DNA of 64,000 nt from Gammaproteobacteria bacterium UBA4421 (GCA_002389675.1 DGQF01000009.1:2461-66460), one strand, 5' to 3'; counted from the first letter of the stretch, positions 16,951 to 27,097 are shown. A program made the numbers and translations. Notes: generated from the letters alone by a model not told the origin.

Positions 16951-19900
16951 GGTGTTCCATCGCTTTTCAGATAAAGTCGTTTCATTTCCTCTTCATTGAG
17001 AGGTCGCGAACCAATCCTGCCAAAGACAGCCACTTGCCCGCCAGTCTCATCTACTCCGCGGTCACGCTCCAGCCCACGGCTCAGAGCAAGCGCAGGCGAA
17101 CGAGTTCGGTAGCTGGCGATAACTTGCGGTTTGGGTTGCGGACTGAACCCGTAAAAATTGGGCTGGGTATCCGGTGCGGTCAACTGCAATACTTTCAAAC
17201 CGCCCGCCCCATCTGCTACATACCCAAACAAAGAGGCGTTTGTACTGGCAATAACAACATCCTGAACATCGGTTAGACCGTTCGAAATACGCTCATAGAT
17301 TTGCATTGCCTCCGGATTCTTGATGTCGACAATCACCAGGCCCTCTTCCCCGGCAGCAACGTAGGCGTACGTTCTCGCCAAGTGCATTCTCTTGGCCGAG
17401 TCCAGCGCGATCGTATTTTCCGGCACTAGCTTGGGCGAATCGGGACGCGTCACATCAATCACCTTCAATCCATCTTCGTCGGTGACAAACAAATACCGAA
17501 ATTGCAGCGCAACAGAATGAGCTCCGTTCAATTCTATACGGGCTTCGAGCCGAGGTTTGAGCGGCTCATCCAGATTCAGCACAACCACACCGACATCTGT
17601 CACCACATAAGCATAACGCCCGCCAAAGACCATATGCTTGGCGCCATTTAAAATACCGCCCTGGTTCCAAGTCAGCGCCCGCTCTAGGTTATTATTTCTG
17701 GGATCACGATCGGCCAGCGTATCCGTATCTACAAGAATAAGCCCTTCTATGGCGTCAGTGATGTAAACATACTCGTACAACGGATGAAAAGGCTGCTCCA
17801 AATTGGTCTCGCGCATCAACTTACCCGTGTTTCGGGAAGGCTGAATCGATTGATTTGTAGGCATAACAACGCAGGTTGCGGCCTTACTTTCTACCCGAAT
17901 GTCCTGGCCTAACGGGCTAAAAGGCGCTGAAATAATCTTCTGAGACACACCTTTATTTGCAATACTGGCCACATCATAAACACGCATACCGTTTTGCTTT
18001 TCAGCCACGTAGAGGTACTCACCACGCAACTGCAGACAGTTCACCTCCCCACTGCTGTGGTTCACGCCATCGGTTAACTGCCCGCCACGTTCTTCATGCT
18101 GCTTGTAGTAATCGGGATACGCATAGCGATGAAGATAGCTGCCTATCACTGCTTGTGGCTCATCAAACTCTGTCACCGTGACTGCAGAAATATCATCTAA
18201 TCCGCCAACATACGCATGCAGACCAACAAAATTTACAAATCCAGTTCCAAACATCAACAGCTGCGCCATAATCGCATTGTTGTCGTTGGCCCTAGACAGG
18301 TGACAGTCTTCGCACTGCTTGGTCTCGGTTTTTCTCACCGTATGAGGAAAATGAGGATTAAACGCCTGGCTACTGTAACCGCTCGAGGAAATTGGCGGTT
18401 GCTGAACATATATTTTTTCGCGGTTAGCGTTTGTAGAGGTAAGCACCAACGCAGAGGAGGAACGAACCGGTGCTATTTTTCCGCCTTTCGCCGACTCTCG
18501 TCGACCCAGCAAAAACATTTGATCACGCGAAACCTGCGGATTGTATGTCGCATAATTACGACTCTCTGCACCTGAATAGTGTAATTTTGGCGTTTTCTGG
18601 TTGGCTTCTATAGGAAGATGGCAACCGGCACAACTGGTTGTCCACGAGGTATGACATGCATAGCATTCCATTTCAGCATCTGGATGTGCAAGTTCAGTTG
18701 AGGCGCTGGCATCGGACCAGCTTTGTGTGTCGACATCCTTGCTCATCAACTTGGCCCGCGCCGCGCCGGCATTAAAATCTTCATGGTCTGTATTCACCGA
18801 GTCCTTAACCAGCGATACCTTCCATTCAAGATCAGGGGTTAACACCGAACGCTGTATTAGATGCTCTCCTCGCCATTCAAAGCGCTTGGCACCATCAGGA
18901 TTGCGTAACGCACCCAAATCGTTTCCCTCGCCCAATGCCGCAGGCCCTGAAGTCAACAACGAGGGGTAGTCGGAAACCGTGCCGTGGCAGTCTTTGCAAT
19001 CAATCTCCACGGCGGCCGCCACTTCTCCATAGATATGGCCATTGCCGTGAGTATCTTGCGCAAAATGGCAGTCCACACAATGCATTCCCGCATCCAGATG
19101 TATAGAGGACATGTGTACCGATTTCTGGAATTTTTCTGGGTCCTCTGGCGCAACCACAGCACCCTGCTCGTCCAGCAGATTTCCCTCTCGGTCGCGCTTG
19201 AAGATCGCTCTAAAATTCCAGCCATGGCCGTGGTAATCAGCAAATTGCGTATCATTGAGTTCTGGATTGAGCTCTGAAACTTGTTCTAAAAATTCGACAT
19301 CTCGCCATTTTCCACGCGGAGCCGCGCCTTCTGGGTTGCGCTTCAACACGGCTCTTTTTTCAGCTTCGGTAGGATATAACTGCTGCTCAGGCCACATCGC
19401 CGGCGCGTCAGATTCATAGTCCCACATCGTGTACCCCAAAAAAGAGTTCACAAACATATTGGGTTGGTGCATATGACAGGACATACATTGACTGGTCGGA
19501 ATGGCACGCGTAAAAACGTGGGCAATGGGATGACCGGGCTCACTTCTCGGGATGGTTGGATCTCGTGATTGCGACTCGCCCCGATGCCCCGCCACCGCAT
19601 ATTGCCCGGAATGCCGAGGGTCACGGTCATTGGCATAAACCACATGGCATGCCGCGCAACCCGATGACCGGTAATCGCCGGGTTGATCATTGGTGCCTAA
19701 AAACCACGTATGGGGATCATTCAGTCTGGTTTTAGTCATATTCAGCACAGGAATAGAAATGCGTGCACCCGTCCCAGGCCCTCGATTCGACTGACGAAAA
19801 TCAGGGCGCCCGGGTTCTTCCAAACGTTGCACCTGACCAAAAGAGCTTGGAATAGCAGTTTCTGGAAAAAGATTGGTGATATTTCGACCACCGCGCTCAA

Positions 19901-20666
19901 ATACACGGAAAATATCACCTGGCGGCACGCTCTCCCAAGCCGGTAACGGCAAGAGAAAGTCGACAATGCTTTTCGCGTCGCGTACCGCTGGCGGCAACGC
20001 AACTGGACCAACTATTTTTGCAGGCTGTCCATTCTGCGTATACGCCTCTCCAAATATCGGACGCTTGTAGGGTAAAATTCCGTTGTTGTAGGCTGCCGCT
20101 GCCCAAAACATCGCTGAGGTGGCCATCAAACTGCGCTCTGCGGCTTCAATAATCGGCAAATGACACGCCCCACAAGCCTCTCTGGCTACCCTGTAATCTG
20201 AGGGATTGATGAACCTCACATACTCGGGATTCTCTTTGTTGAGCAACGTGAAACTTTGCTTGGGATTTGCACTGGAAGGAAAATCCCATACATCTTTGAA
20301 ATGAGGCTGCGGATGGGCTTTTTTCAACACCGCCATATAATTAGGCGTGCCCGGTAAAACCGAAACCGAAGCCAGCCCTTGGGTCGCGTCGCCGCCGTGA
20401 CAATCGACACACCCCAACTGCACAGCAGGGCTCTCGTGCATCGTTTTAGCATCAGTTTCAACATGGCAGGACAAACAACCCCGGGATTTTTCCAATGCCT
20501 GACTTGCCGTTTGCGATAGCGGCGCCGGTGGTACAGAAGATCTAACCAGCACCCGATTGGCATCTTCACCGCCCGAACCATATGCAGACTGCATTAACAC
20601 GATCCAAACTGCGCCGATACTCAAGACTGCCCTGAGCCCACCGGTTCTAACGTTGTTTAATCTCAC
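16932..20666 (-). CDS. Ten-heme cytochrome c with C-terminal LVIVD beta-propeller
   Basis: 1244 residues. Signal peptide in the first 30 (VLSIGAVWIVLMQSAYG). Ten CXXCH motifs lie at 64, 86, 165, 337, 394, 530, 557, 668, 679 and 785. From about 875 to 1165 there are repeated blades of the LVIVD type (YVYITDAIEGLILVD, YAYVVTDVGVVVLNL, YLFVTDEDGLKVIDV, AYVAAGEEGLVIVD, GYVADGAGGLKVLQL), a beta-propeller found in surface and cell-envelope proteins. So the heme part is joined to a recognition domain. The protein is exported and probably sits at the outer membrane with the barrel protein encoded just upstream. The gene starts with GTG overlapping the stop of the barrel gene by four bases (GTGA), a sign of translational coupling. 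The terminal acceptor is unknown. Confidence 0.85.
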   Translation of the reverse strand: MRLNNVRTGGLRAVLSIGAVWIVLMQSAYGSGGEDANRVLVRSSVPPAPLSQTASQALEKSRGCLSCHVETDAKTMHESPAVQLGCVDCHGGDATQGLASVSVLPGTPNYMAVLKKAHPQPHFKDVWDFPSSANPKQSFTLLNKENPEYVRFINPSDYRVAREACGACHLPIIEAAERSLMATSAMFWAAAAYNNGILPYKRPIFGEAYTQNGQPAKIVGPVALPPAVRDAKSIVDFLLPLPAWESVPPGDIFRVFERGGRNITNLFPETAIPSSFGQVQRLEEPGRPDFRQSNRGPGTGARISIPVLNMTKTRLNDPHTWFLGTNDQPGDYRSSGCAACHVVYANDRDPRHSGQYAVAGHRGESQSRDPTIPRSEPGHPIAHVFTRAIPTSQCMSCHMHQPNMFVNSFLGYTMWDYESDAPAMWPEQQLYPTEAEKRAVLKRNPEGAAPRGKWRDVEFLEQVSELNPELNDTQFADYHGHGWNFRAIFKRDREGNLLDEQGAVVAPEDPEKFQKSVHMSSIHLDAGMHCVDCHFAQDTHGNGHIYGEVAAAVEIDCKDCHGTVSDYPSLLTSGPAALGEGNDLGALRNPDGAKRFEWRGEHLIQRSVLTPDLEWKVSLVKDSVNTDHEDFNAGAARAKLMSKDVDTQSWSDASASTELAHPDAEMECYACHTSWTTSCAGCHLPIEANQKTPKLHYSGAESRNYATYNPQVSRDQMFLLGRRESAKGGKIAPVRSSSALVLTSTNANREKIYVQQPPISSSGYSSQAFNPHFPHTVRKTETKQCEDCHLSRANDNNAIMAQLLMFGTGFVNFVGLHAYVGGLDDISAVTVTEFDEPQAVIGSYLHRYAYPDYYKQHEERGGQLTDGVNHSSGEVNCLQLRGEYLYVAEKQNGMRVYDVASIANKGVSQKIISAPFSPLGQDIRVESKAATCVVMPTNQSIQPSRNTGKLMRETNLEQPFHPLYEYVYITDAIEGLILVDTDTLADRDPRNNNLERALTWNQGGILNGAKHMVFGGRYAYVVTDVGVVVLNLDEPLKPRLEARIELNGAHSVALQFRYLFVTDEDGLKVIDVTRPDSPKLVPENTIALDSAKRMHLARTYAYVAAGEEGLVIVDIKNPEAMQIYERISNGLTDVQDVVIASTNASLFGYVADGAGGLKVLQLTAPDTQPNFYGFSPQPKPQVIASYRTRSPALALSRGLERDRGVDETGGQVAVFGRIGSRPLNEEEMKRLYLKSDGTPWYVEN

Positions 20667-23395
20667 CAGGTAAAAACCATATTGGCTAAAAAGGAGTAAG
20701 GATTGCTATCGCCATAAAGGTCGGCGTAACCCTTGTCTGCGATCAATGATGCATAAGACAATCGCACAATAATATTCTGGGTCATTAATGGACGCCAGAT
20801 CATCGACGCCGATAAATCCAATCCGATGGCGTCATCGATGCCCGTCGTTGCTCGCGCAACCTCCAACACAGCAGTATCTTCGAACCGCAAATAATTCGCA
20901 TTCAGCGCCAAACGCAGTTGTGGCAATATATCCGCATCCGCTCCAACACCGTATAGAATCAATCCCGGGTTAGTGAAATTCGACTGACCTTGTTCCTTTG
21001 ATGAGCGCATAGAGTTCAACAACCCGTTTCGCCCAGACAATGTCACTCTACCTCCACCCAACAGCGGAACCGCCTGGCGAATCCAATAACTTGTGTCGGC
21101 GCCTGCGAAAATTGGGTTCTCGAAAATCGCATCAAAAGCTTGGCTTTTGTTGTCATAAGGATCGCCATCGCCAGAGGCGTAAAGCAACGACATTTTTAAA
21201 CGCAACCAATCCAGATCTATCGATGGCTCAGCGGCAAAAAACAAGCCATTAATGTCTGATTGCGTGCCTGTGAACAAGCCGTCTTTTTCCTTACCGGTTA
21301 CCCAAAAAAATTGAGTGGTGAGGTTAAGCCGCCCGAAGTGCCCGTCTCCGCCCAGACCAAAGTAGTAGGCATCATATTTACGGGGTATCTCTAAACCAAT
21401 GGATGCGGGTCGGGTGATGAAGTTGTTATCGTCGAAAGTGGTCGAGGTTTCTCTGTTTCGGTTGTAAGCAAACAAAAACTCGGAGAAGAATCCCAACCGC
21501 GGCATATCCTGAAGATAAACGTTCGCAATCAATAAATCATCGTCTCGCAGTCCAGCTTTCACGTCGTTCAAACCACTGTTGACATCCTTATCCAACCGTC
21601 GAAACCATGCGAGGTTATACTGCAGTTTATTATTAAACCGGTTACCAAAAAGACGCACACCAAATGGAGAATCCTGAAAAAGAAACCCTCTAAAATCGGA
21701 GGAAAAAGGCTGAATGCCCACGCGGATACTGTCGAAATCATAGTTATCTGAGACATTCCACAGATGTTTGTCTACAAACGCGCTTTGAATACCAACATCG
21801 CTCTTGCGTCTTACCTTTCCCGCTCCCGGATCCGCGTTGACACCTAAAATTTCGTCAAGGCGCGTTGAATTAAGGTTGATAACGGGTGTGAAGCGAAACT
21901 CCCAATCCACCGGCTTAAAAACGGTGTCTCCTTTATAGTAGACAAACTCCATCGCAAAATTCTGAATTACTGCGGTCTGTTCATAATCCCCAAACACGTC
22001 ATTTGATCCCGCCGAGGCGCTAGACTGAAGACCAACGGGGGTGGGTACCGTGCGTACTTCTGCGAATGTATCGGAAGTCGCGGTAACATTAAAAAACCAG
22101 TCGTCATGCAGCGGTAAATCTGCTTTTAGCGTATTTTGGTTGTAAGGGTCGTACCACTTCGATTGAGGACCCAAACCCTGAAGAATTCGCCAGCGGTCTG
22201 GCACCGGAATTGCGGCTGCGTATTCGTTTGGCTGCGGCCTGGGCACGACGCCCTTGATCTGAGCGGGCGAAATTTCCTGAGCGAGCGCCGGCCGCTCCGC
22301 AACCACAACGTCAACTTGCCGCGCCTGAGACTGCTCTGTTGAATTGACATCATCGTACGCGGTGTGAGCCGTCAGCGTTAAAAATTCCCCGCCCACCGGC
22401 TTGCAGACCGTATTGGCGGCCCTAGGCAATAAAAGATGATCCTGTGTCTGGCATTGCCCGTCGTCCAAGTTGGTTCGCTGCGCAATGGAGATCGCCTGCT
22501 CTTGTCCTGCTGATGCTGGCGCAAAATCTGATGTGGATTGAGTTTTTTTCAAGGTCCAGTTATTTAAAGCCTGAAATTTCAGAACAACTGTCTCGCCTGA
22601 ATCCGCTGCCTGGCGATCAGAAACTATCGTCACACCAAAACTAGGCATATGGCGAATTTTCAAGGCGTTCTGCCCATCTCCTGCGAATGTAATGCTCGAT
22701 ATCGGTGTGCCTCGCAAACTGTCGGCCGTTGGCATGCCCTTTAGCCGCATGACAGAGGCATCACGCGGCCATGAGATCACAACCTCCGCACGCCCTACCG
22801 CATACTCATACGGAGCCGACTGCGACATTCTCAACTTCAGAAGAACCAGCCCCTCACCTATTTCCTGCAATTCTATTTCCAAGGCAGGCCCTTCGCCAAA
22901 GCCCCTATCATCCGCACTGAAATTCCCTTCGCGGCGCCCAGAGGCGCTATTCATTTCCGGAACCAGCAGACGATTATGCGATGGCGCCCGATCTGCATTG
23001 ATATCCCCTTTGGGGCCTTCAACGGAAACCCGCGGTGCCGGCACCGGGGAAAGGTCTTCGTTTGCTGGCGCGCCAAGAACCCGCGTTGGCGCAGGGCGCA
23101 GGCGCCAAAACCCGATACCAGCTGCGTCTGCCCGACGACCCAACGACTGATAATCACGCTCGTTCAGCCGCAAGGAAACCACACGATGGATATTGGCGGC
23201 ATGTGAACCCCCGGGAGATGAATCAATCACCTGCACAGTCGCACCCAATAGTGAGCTCAGTCGATTCGCCTCGCTAAGCGCTGAGTCATAAGCACGGTAA
23301 CTGCCAAACACTAACCGGTCGGCATGGCTAGAAGCCGCAAGAACAGCAGCAAGCAAAAAGATGCCAGCGTGTAGTAGAAAATGGCGCATAATCAT
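20663..23395 (-). CDS. Outer-membrane barrel protein with N-terminal SPOR-like domain
   Basis: 910 residues. A signal peptide (FLLHAGIFLLAAVLAASSHA) is followed by about 75 residues resembling a SPOR domain (LVFGSYRAYDSALSEANRLS, then VQVIDSS, and RVVSLRLNERDYQSLGRRA). SPOR domains bind peptidoglycan. A middle region (about 170-300) has a beta-rich, possibly AMIN-like, segment. From about 400 onward come amphipathic strands with many aromatic residues and turns (VDWEFRFTPVINLNSTRLDE; LQYNLAWFRRLDKD), ending in an aromatic C-terminus (LANMVFTW) as outer-membrane barrels do. By position it would be the pore or scaffold of a porin-cytochrome complex, as MtrB is in Shewanella, but there is no visible sequence similarity to MtrB. 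ATG at 23395 or 23389. Confidence 0.7.
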   Translation of the reverse strand: MIMRHFLLHAGIFLLAAVLAASSHADRLVFGSYRAYDSALSEANRLSSLLGATVQVIDSSPGGSHAANIHRVVSLRLNERDYQSLGRRADAAGIGFWRLRPAPTRVLGAPANEDLSPVPAPRVSVEGPKGDINADRAPSHNRLLVPEMNSASGRREGNFSADDRGFGEGPALEIELQEIGEGLVLLKLRMSQSAPYEYAVGRAEVVISWPRDASVMRLKGMPTADSLRGTPISSITFAGDGQNALKIRHMPSFGVTIVSDRQAADSGETVVLKFQALNNWTLKKTQSTSDFAPASAGQEQAISIAQRTNLDDGQCQTQDHLLLPRAANTVCKPVGGEFLTLTAHTAYDDVNSTEQSQARQVDVVVAERPALAQEISPAQIKGVVPRPQPNEYAAAIPVPDRWRILQGLGPQSKWYDPYNQNTLKADLPLHDDWFFNVTATSDTFAEVRTVPTPVGLQSSASAGSNDVFGDYEQTAVIQNFAMEFVYYKGDTVFKPVDWEFRFTPVINLNSTRLDEILGVNADPGAGKVRRKSDVGIQSAFVDKHLWNVSDNYDFDSIRVGIQPFSSDFRGFLFQDSPFGVRLFGNRFNNKLQYNLAWFRRLDKDVNSGLNDVKAGLRDDDLLIANVYLQDMPRLGFFSEFLFAYNRNRETSTTFDDNNFITRPASIGLEIPRKYDAYYFGLGGDGHFGRLNLTTQFFWVTGKEKDGLFTGTQSDINGLFFAAEPSIDLDWLRLKMSLLYASGDGDPYDNKSQAFDAIFENPIFAGADTSYWIRQAVPLLGGGRVTLSGRNGLLNSMRSSKEQGQSNFTNPGLILYGVGADADILPQLRLALNANYLRFEDTAVLEVARATTGIDDAIGLDLSASMIWRPLMTQNIIVRLSYASLIADKGYADLYGDSNPYSFLANMVFTW

Positions 23396-23450
23396 TAACT
23401 TGAACTAGTCTTTAGCCCACCCTCGAGGCCTATTGCAGCAGAAAAAATCA

Positions 23451-25439
23451 TTAGAGGCCCTCACAAACATTTTCTTCGTCTGAGTTGACAAACGGATTCT
23501 GCGGGCACTGCACATATCTTAGCCGATAGCCATCCGGGCTTAGCTGGTCAGCTCGCAAATCAACCGGCGCATTCGACAGTCCAGACTGCAAGTTCTCACC
23601 GGCTTCATACAAACCCAAAAATGCCATCATTTCGTCCTGTTCTGGCGCATCCCCTGCTACACCGAGACCACCAACAAGTTCGCGGCCGCGATAAATTGGC
23701 ACGCCGGAAGCGAATATCTGTAATCCATTGGCCAAGCGAAGCGGCTGTTCGCTCTCGTTGCAGGACAGGCCCACATCCTCTCCAACACCGGTAGCTGCAA
23801 AAAGCACATGACTGAGGATCTTATTGAAGGATACGTCAAGCTGCAAACCGGTAGAGAAAATACTCCATTGACCTAAAGTCGGCTCTTTGTTGAGCGGACC
23901 GCTCAGCGCACTGGAAAGTCCGTCGGGAAAATACGGTCTATGGATATTACTCACCGATCGTATTGAATATGCCACCCCATTTTCGAACGCTTGCGCACCC
24001 AAAAGCGCCTTACTTCGATCAATATAGTCATCGAGCTCAACTGTCTGTCTGACCGAAACAAAATCGTTCTCGAGATACTTGGCGGGCTCAGTAATGCCAG
24101 AGAAGTAGCGCCCTGCATCTGTTGCTGACATCAGCATCGTGGTGCGTGCTTTCTGCACCGAAACGTCCGATCCAAAAACCGGCGCGTCCAAGTTGCGGAT
24201 CACCCCAATGATTTCCCCGTTGGTATCCACAATTGAGATCGTCACCCGACCAAAGGTTTCAAGCGGGCGACGAATCTGCGCTCGAGTTTTATTGGCAATG
24301 CCCAACGTCGCGGTGAGAATCGCATGCACTTCTTCAGCAAGCAGGCTGGCTCCACCGAGCCGGTCGACATCGGTGGCATCTCTGGCGGGGTAACGGGCCG
24401 CGCCACTCTGATCGACAAATACAAACGCGTCTAATCCATCGTATTCAGCAGGGGCAGGCACAATACCTGACGAGGCTTGACCAAAGGTTGTCCCTGAGCG
24501 CACCGCCGCATCGGCATAGCCGGTAACGCCAATCAGGCTAACGTCATCAAAAGTATCCAAGTCGGGGGCATCTTGTGGTGCCACTGAAAGATCTGAAAAC
24601 ATCACGTCTGAGTATCTCAACGTTTTACCATCCACCGTCAGGCGATCAGCGCGTCTCTCTACCGGCGCCTCAAAACCATAAGTTCCGGCGTACGCAATAA
24701 GTTCGTCAAAATCAACGTCCTGATCTTGAACATTTTTATCCAAGGAATAGACACCATCTGAAATCACACCAATACCGCCGATCGGGGTTCCTGCTTTATA
24801 CAGAGGAAAACCACCGGGATCGGCGGCCAATCCAAGCGGCGAACGATGAGGCCCAACGGTTACCCCGGCGCCCAGAAAACGTTGCGCAAAATCAGAACAC
24901 GGCAATTGGCTGAATTGCACACCATAAAGCGGTCCCGCAGGCTGGTCAGTTTCCCGGGGATTAAAGTTTTCTTGAATGATTTGGCTGGCAGTTCGCGTGC
25001 TAAATGCATTGCCCTCACTCGATAAATAGGCCCCTGTTATCGCTTTTGCTATCGCCGCTAATGCATCGCCGTCCCTGCCTTGCGGTAAAACCACGCCGTC
25101 GAGTCCGCTGCGAACAGAGTTGGGAACAGTTGAGGTGATCTCTACTGCGCCACCAAATGGCCCCATTCTGTAGACCGCTAACACGTTTCCAACGCGGTCG
25201 ACCACCGCGATTGTTGCATTAACCGATAGCGCATTGGCTTGATGAACCGCTTGGGCTACAACACGTTTCACCTCTGCAACAGACAAGAAAGAAGCCCCAT
25301 CAACGCATCGTCCGTCACAATCAATTACAGGTGTTATTTGATTTCTTTCCTGATCTAGCGGATCACTGCCGCTGCCGCCTCCACATCCCGCGAGGATCAT
25401 GCACGCGCTCAATAAAAGACCTGTTTTAAAATCGATCAC
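23451..25439 (-). CDS. Lipoprotein with two GlcG/HbpS-like (DUF336) domains
   Basis: 662 residues. The signal peptide ends in LAGC (Cys19), a lipobox, so the protein is lipid-anchored; the residue after Cys is Gly, which favours the outer membrane. Two copies of a GlcG/HbpS-like fold follow: one near 50-260 (ATIAVVDRVGNVLAVYRMGP) and one near 355-640 (VTISIVDTNGEIIGVIRN, then GSDVSVQKARTTMLMS). HbpS and relatives bind heme or small cofactors in some bacteria. Two Cys near the start (CDGRC) could form a disulphide. Its place among cytochrome genes suggests a heme-handling or scaffold role; this is inference. It starts with GTG overlapping the stop of the upstream cytochrome gene (GTGA), with AAGGTGA as ribosome site. 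Confidence 0.7.
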   Translation of the reverse strand: MIDFKTGLLLSACMILAGCGGGSGSDPLDQERNQITPVIDCDGRCVDGASFLSVAEVKRVVAQAVHQANALSVNATIAVVDRVGNVLAVYRMGPFGGAVEITSTVPNSVRSGLDGVVLPQGRDGDALAAIAKAITGAYLSSEGNAFSTRTASQIIQENFNPRETDQPAGPLYGVQFSQLPCSDFAQRFLGAGVTVGPHRSPLGLAADPGGFPLYKAGTPIGGIGVISDGVYSLDKNVQDQDVDFDELIAYAGTYGFEAPVERRADRLTVDGKTLRYSDVMFSDLSVAPQDAPDLDTFDDVSLIGVTGYADAAVRSGTTFGQASSGIVPAPAEYDGLDAFVFVDQSGAARYPARDATDVDRLGGASLLAEEVHAILTATLGIANKTRAQIRRPLETFGRVTISIVDTNGEIIGVIRNLDAPVFGSDVSVQKARTTMLMSATDAGRYFSGITEPAKYLENDFVSVRQTVELDDYIDRSKALLGAQAFENGVAYSIRSVSNIHRPYFPDGLSSALSGPLNKEPTLGQWSIFSTGLQLDVSFNKILSHVLFAATGVGEDVGLSCNESEQPLRLANGLQIFASGVPIYRGRELVGGLGVAGDAPEQDEMMAFLGLYEAGENLQSGLSNAPVDLRADQLSPDGYRLRYVQCPQNPFVNSDEENVCEGL

Positions 25440-27094
25440 GGGGTCACCTTAGCGTTCAGGGGCGCCGCAAGGGCACCTTTTGGGCTGGGCAAACGCCACC
25501 GAAAGGCCGGCGTGCCCTCAGTTTGATGAAAATCGTGACAAGTGATGCACGTTTCAGCGCTGTTGCCGCGCTCTGCATTATGACAAGTCACGCAAAGACC
25601 TCTAGTCGGCATCAGGACATCAGAAGAAGAATGCGAGACATTAGCCGCGTGACAGCCGATGCACGATACGGACTCATTGTTAATACCAGGAATATTCATA
25701 TGGGATAAGTGATTATAGGTTGCGCTGCTGAACCAATTACTGGCCAGGCGCACAGGTTTCACAGACCATCGATTTTTCAACGAGGCACCTGTTTGCTCAG
25801 AGACTTCATGGCACAAGCCGCAGCCAGAGTCGCTAAACTGATGCTCAGCCTCTTTTAACAGCCATCGCTGCGAGAGGTTTAATCCGCCATAGCTATTTCT
25901 TTGAACCGCATACGACTGTAATTCAGCAATCACCTCTCTTACGTTGCCGTGCGGCAGCTTCAGCGTGGGATTGTTGATGTCATAAGTTAGCGAATGGCAC
26001 TGTGCACAATGGGTCTCCATCTCTATCGGCAGGACCCGCCCGTCACTATTCTCAATTTTATGGCAATTAACACACTCTAGCGCTTTGCCATCGTTCAAAG
26101 CCAGTACACCTGAGGCACTCAGATGCGTTGCGTGCGGAAACTTCAGGTTTGAAACCTCCTTCGCAGGATCGTCTGGCGTATTGACCCTGTGCTCAAGCGT
26201 CCAAAAGCCTTCGGCAAACCCGGTTTCCTGGTAATGCCACAATGAGACCTTAAATGGCGGGTGGTCAGACAGAAGACCTCGCCCAATCACCTCCGCGTCA
26301 GGTGCCCAGTCCATCCGGCGAGCGTGACAATCTAAACATACTTGGGCATCTTGGTTGACCAACAAGCTCGGCTCGATATGGTCCTGATGGCATGATCTAC
26401 AAGGCACTTCCGCGAAATGCACCTGATTCAGCGGCGTGATGGCCACGTGCTCATTGATATTTTCATGGCAGACCAAACAAGATTCATCACTTACTTTCTC
26501 AAAGGCTTTCGCGTGACACGCCTTACATTCATTTTCTAATCCTGCAGTGACGTGTGCCGTGTGCAATGCCCCCGGCGACCAAGCATGCAACGATGGCATA
26601 TTGCCAGCCGACATTGCGGACTTCGTGTCAAACAAAGGCACACCAACCGTAGAAAAAAATGGGGCTATCAGGCTAGTCGCCAAAACAACGATAACTAAAA
26701 GACAGCTCCAAAATGCCAAGCTCGGGCCCACCATAGGCAACGTCAGCCGCGCCCCTGTTTTTACCGAACTTGCCGGACGCGGCTTGACCGTTAACAGAAG
26801 ATCAGAGGACTTATCCGCTCGCGACACTGACACCACAAAATCATCTATCGTGAACGAATCACCCACGGCAACCTCCGCGGCGCGCGACCATGTGCCATTA
26901 CAATCGATTTTTCCGCCCGCCCGCTGAACTTTCAGCTCAAAACTGTTCGTAAGCGTCAGTTTAAGATTAATCCTTGCGCCCGGGAAAAGCGCAGCTGACA
27001 ACTCCTTGGATTGAACGTTCACCGCTTGTTGAGCCGTGATCACACCCAAATCAATCGGCGCCTTGGTCCAAGGCGATTGAATCAATAACCTCAT
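25436..27094 (-). CDS. Inner-membrane ten-heme cytochrome c with FHA-like cytoplasmic head
   Basis: 552 residues. Residues 1-115 form a beta-rich domain (LLIQSPWTKAPIDLGV; AEVAVGDSFTIDDFVVSVSR) that resembles an FHA or related phosphopeptide-binding sandwich. A membrane helix follows at about 121-146, then an exported part with ten CXXCH motifs at 190, 206, 232, 253, 341, 363, 425, 478, 501 and 516. With the head in the cytoplasm and the hemes outside, it would take electrons from the membrane partner and hand them to the outer cytochromes. Whether the head binds phosphothreonine is unproven, and the call by fold is tentative. It lies three bases after the membrane-protein gene and overlaps the GlcG-lipoprotein gene. 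Confidence 0.85.
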   Translation of the reverse strand: MRLLIQSPWTKAPIDLGVITAQQAVNVQSKELSAALFPGARINLKLTLTNSFELKVQRAGGKIDCNGTWSRAAEVAVGDSFTIDDFVVSVSRADKSSDLLLTVKPRPASSVKTGARLTLPMVGPSLAFWSCLLVIVVLATSLIAPFFSTVGVPLFDTKSAMSAGNMPSLHAWSPGALHTAHVTAGLENECKACHAKAFEKVSDESCLVCHENINEHVAITPLNQVHFAEVPCRSCHQDHIEPSLLVNQDAQVCLDCHARRMDWAPDAEVIGRGLLSDHPPFKVSLWHYQETGFAEGFWTLEHRVNTPDDPAKEVSNLKFPHATHLSASGVLALNDGKALECVNCHKIENSDGRVLPIEMETHCAQCHSLTYDINNPTLKLPHGNVREVIAELQSYAVQRNSYGGLNLSQRWLLKEAEHQFSDSGCGLCHEVSEQTGASLKNRWSVKPVRLASNWFSSATYNHLSHMNIPGINNESVSCIGCHAANVSHSSSDVLMPTRGLCVTCHNAERGNSAETCITCHDFHQTEGTPAFRWRLPSPKGALAAPLNAKVTP

Positions 27095-27097
27095 GGA

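Noticed and set aside
20663..23395. MtrB homologue
   Set aside because: No CxxC near the N-terminus and no visible sequence similarity; only the position in the operon is alike.
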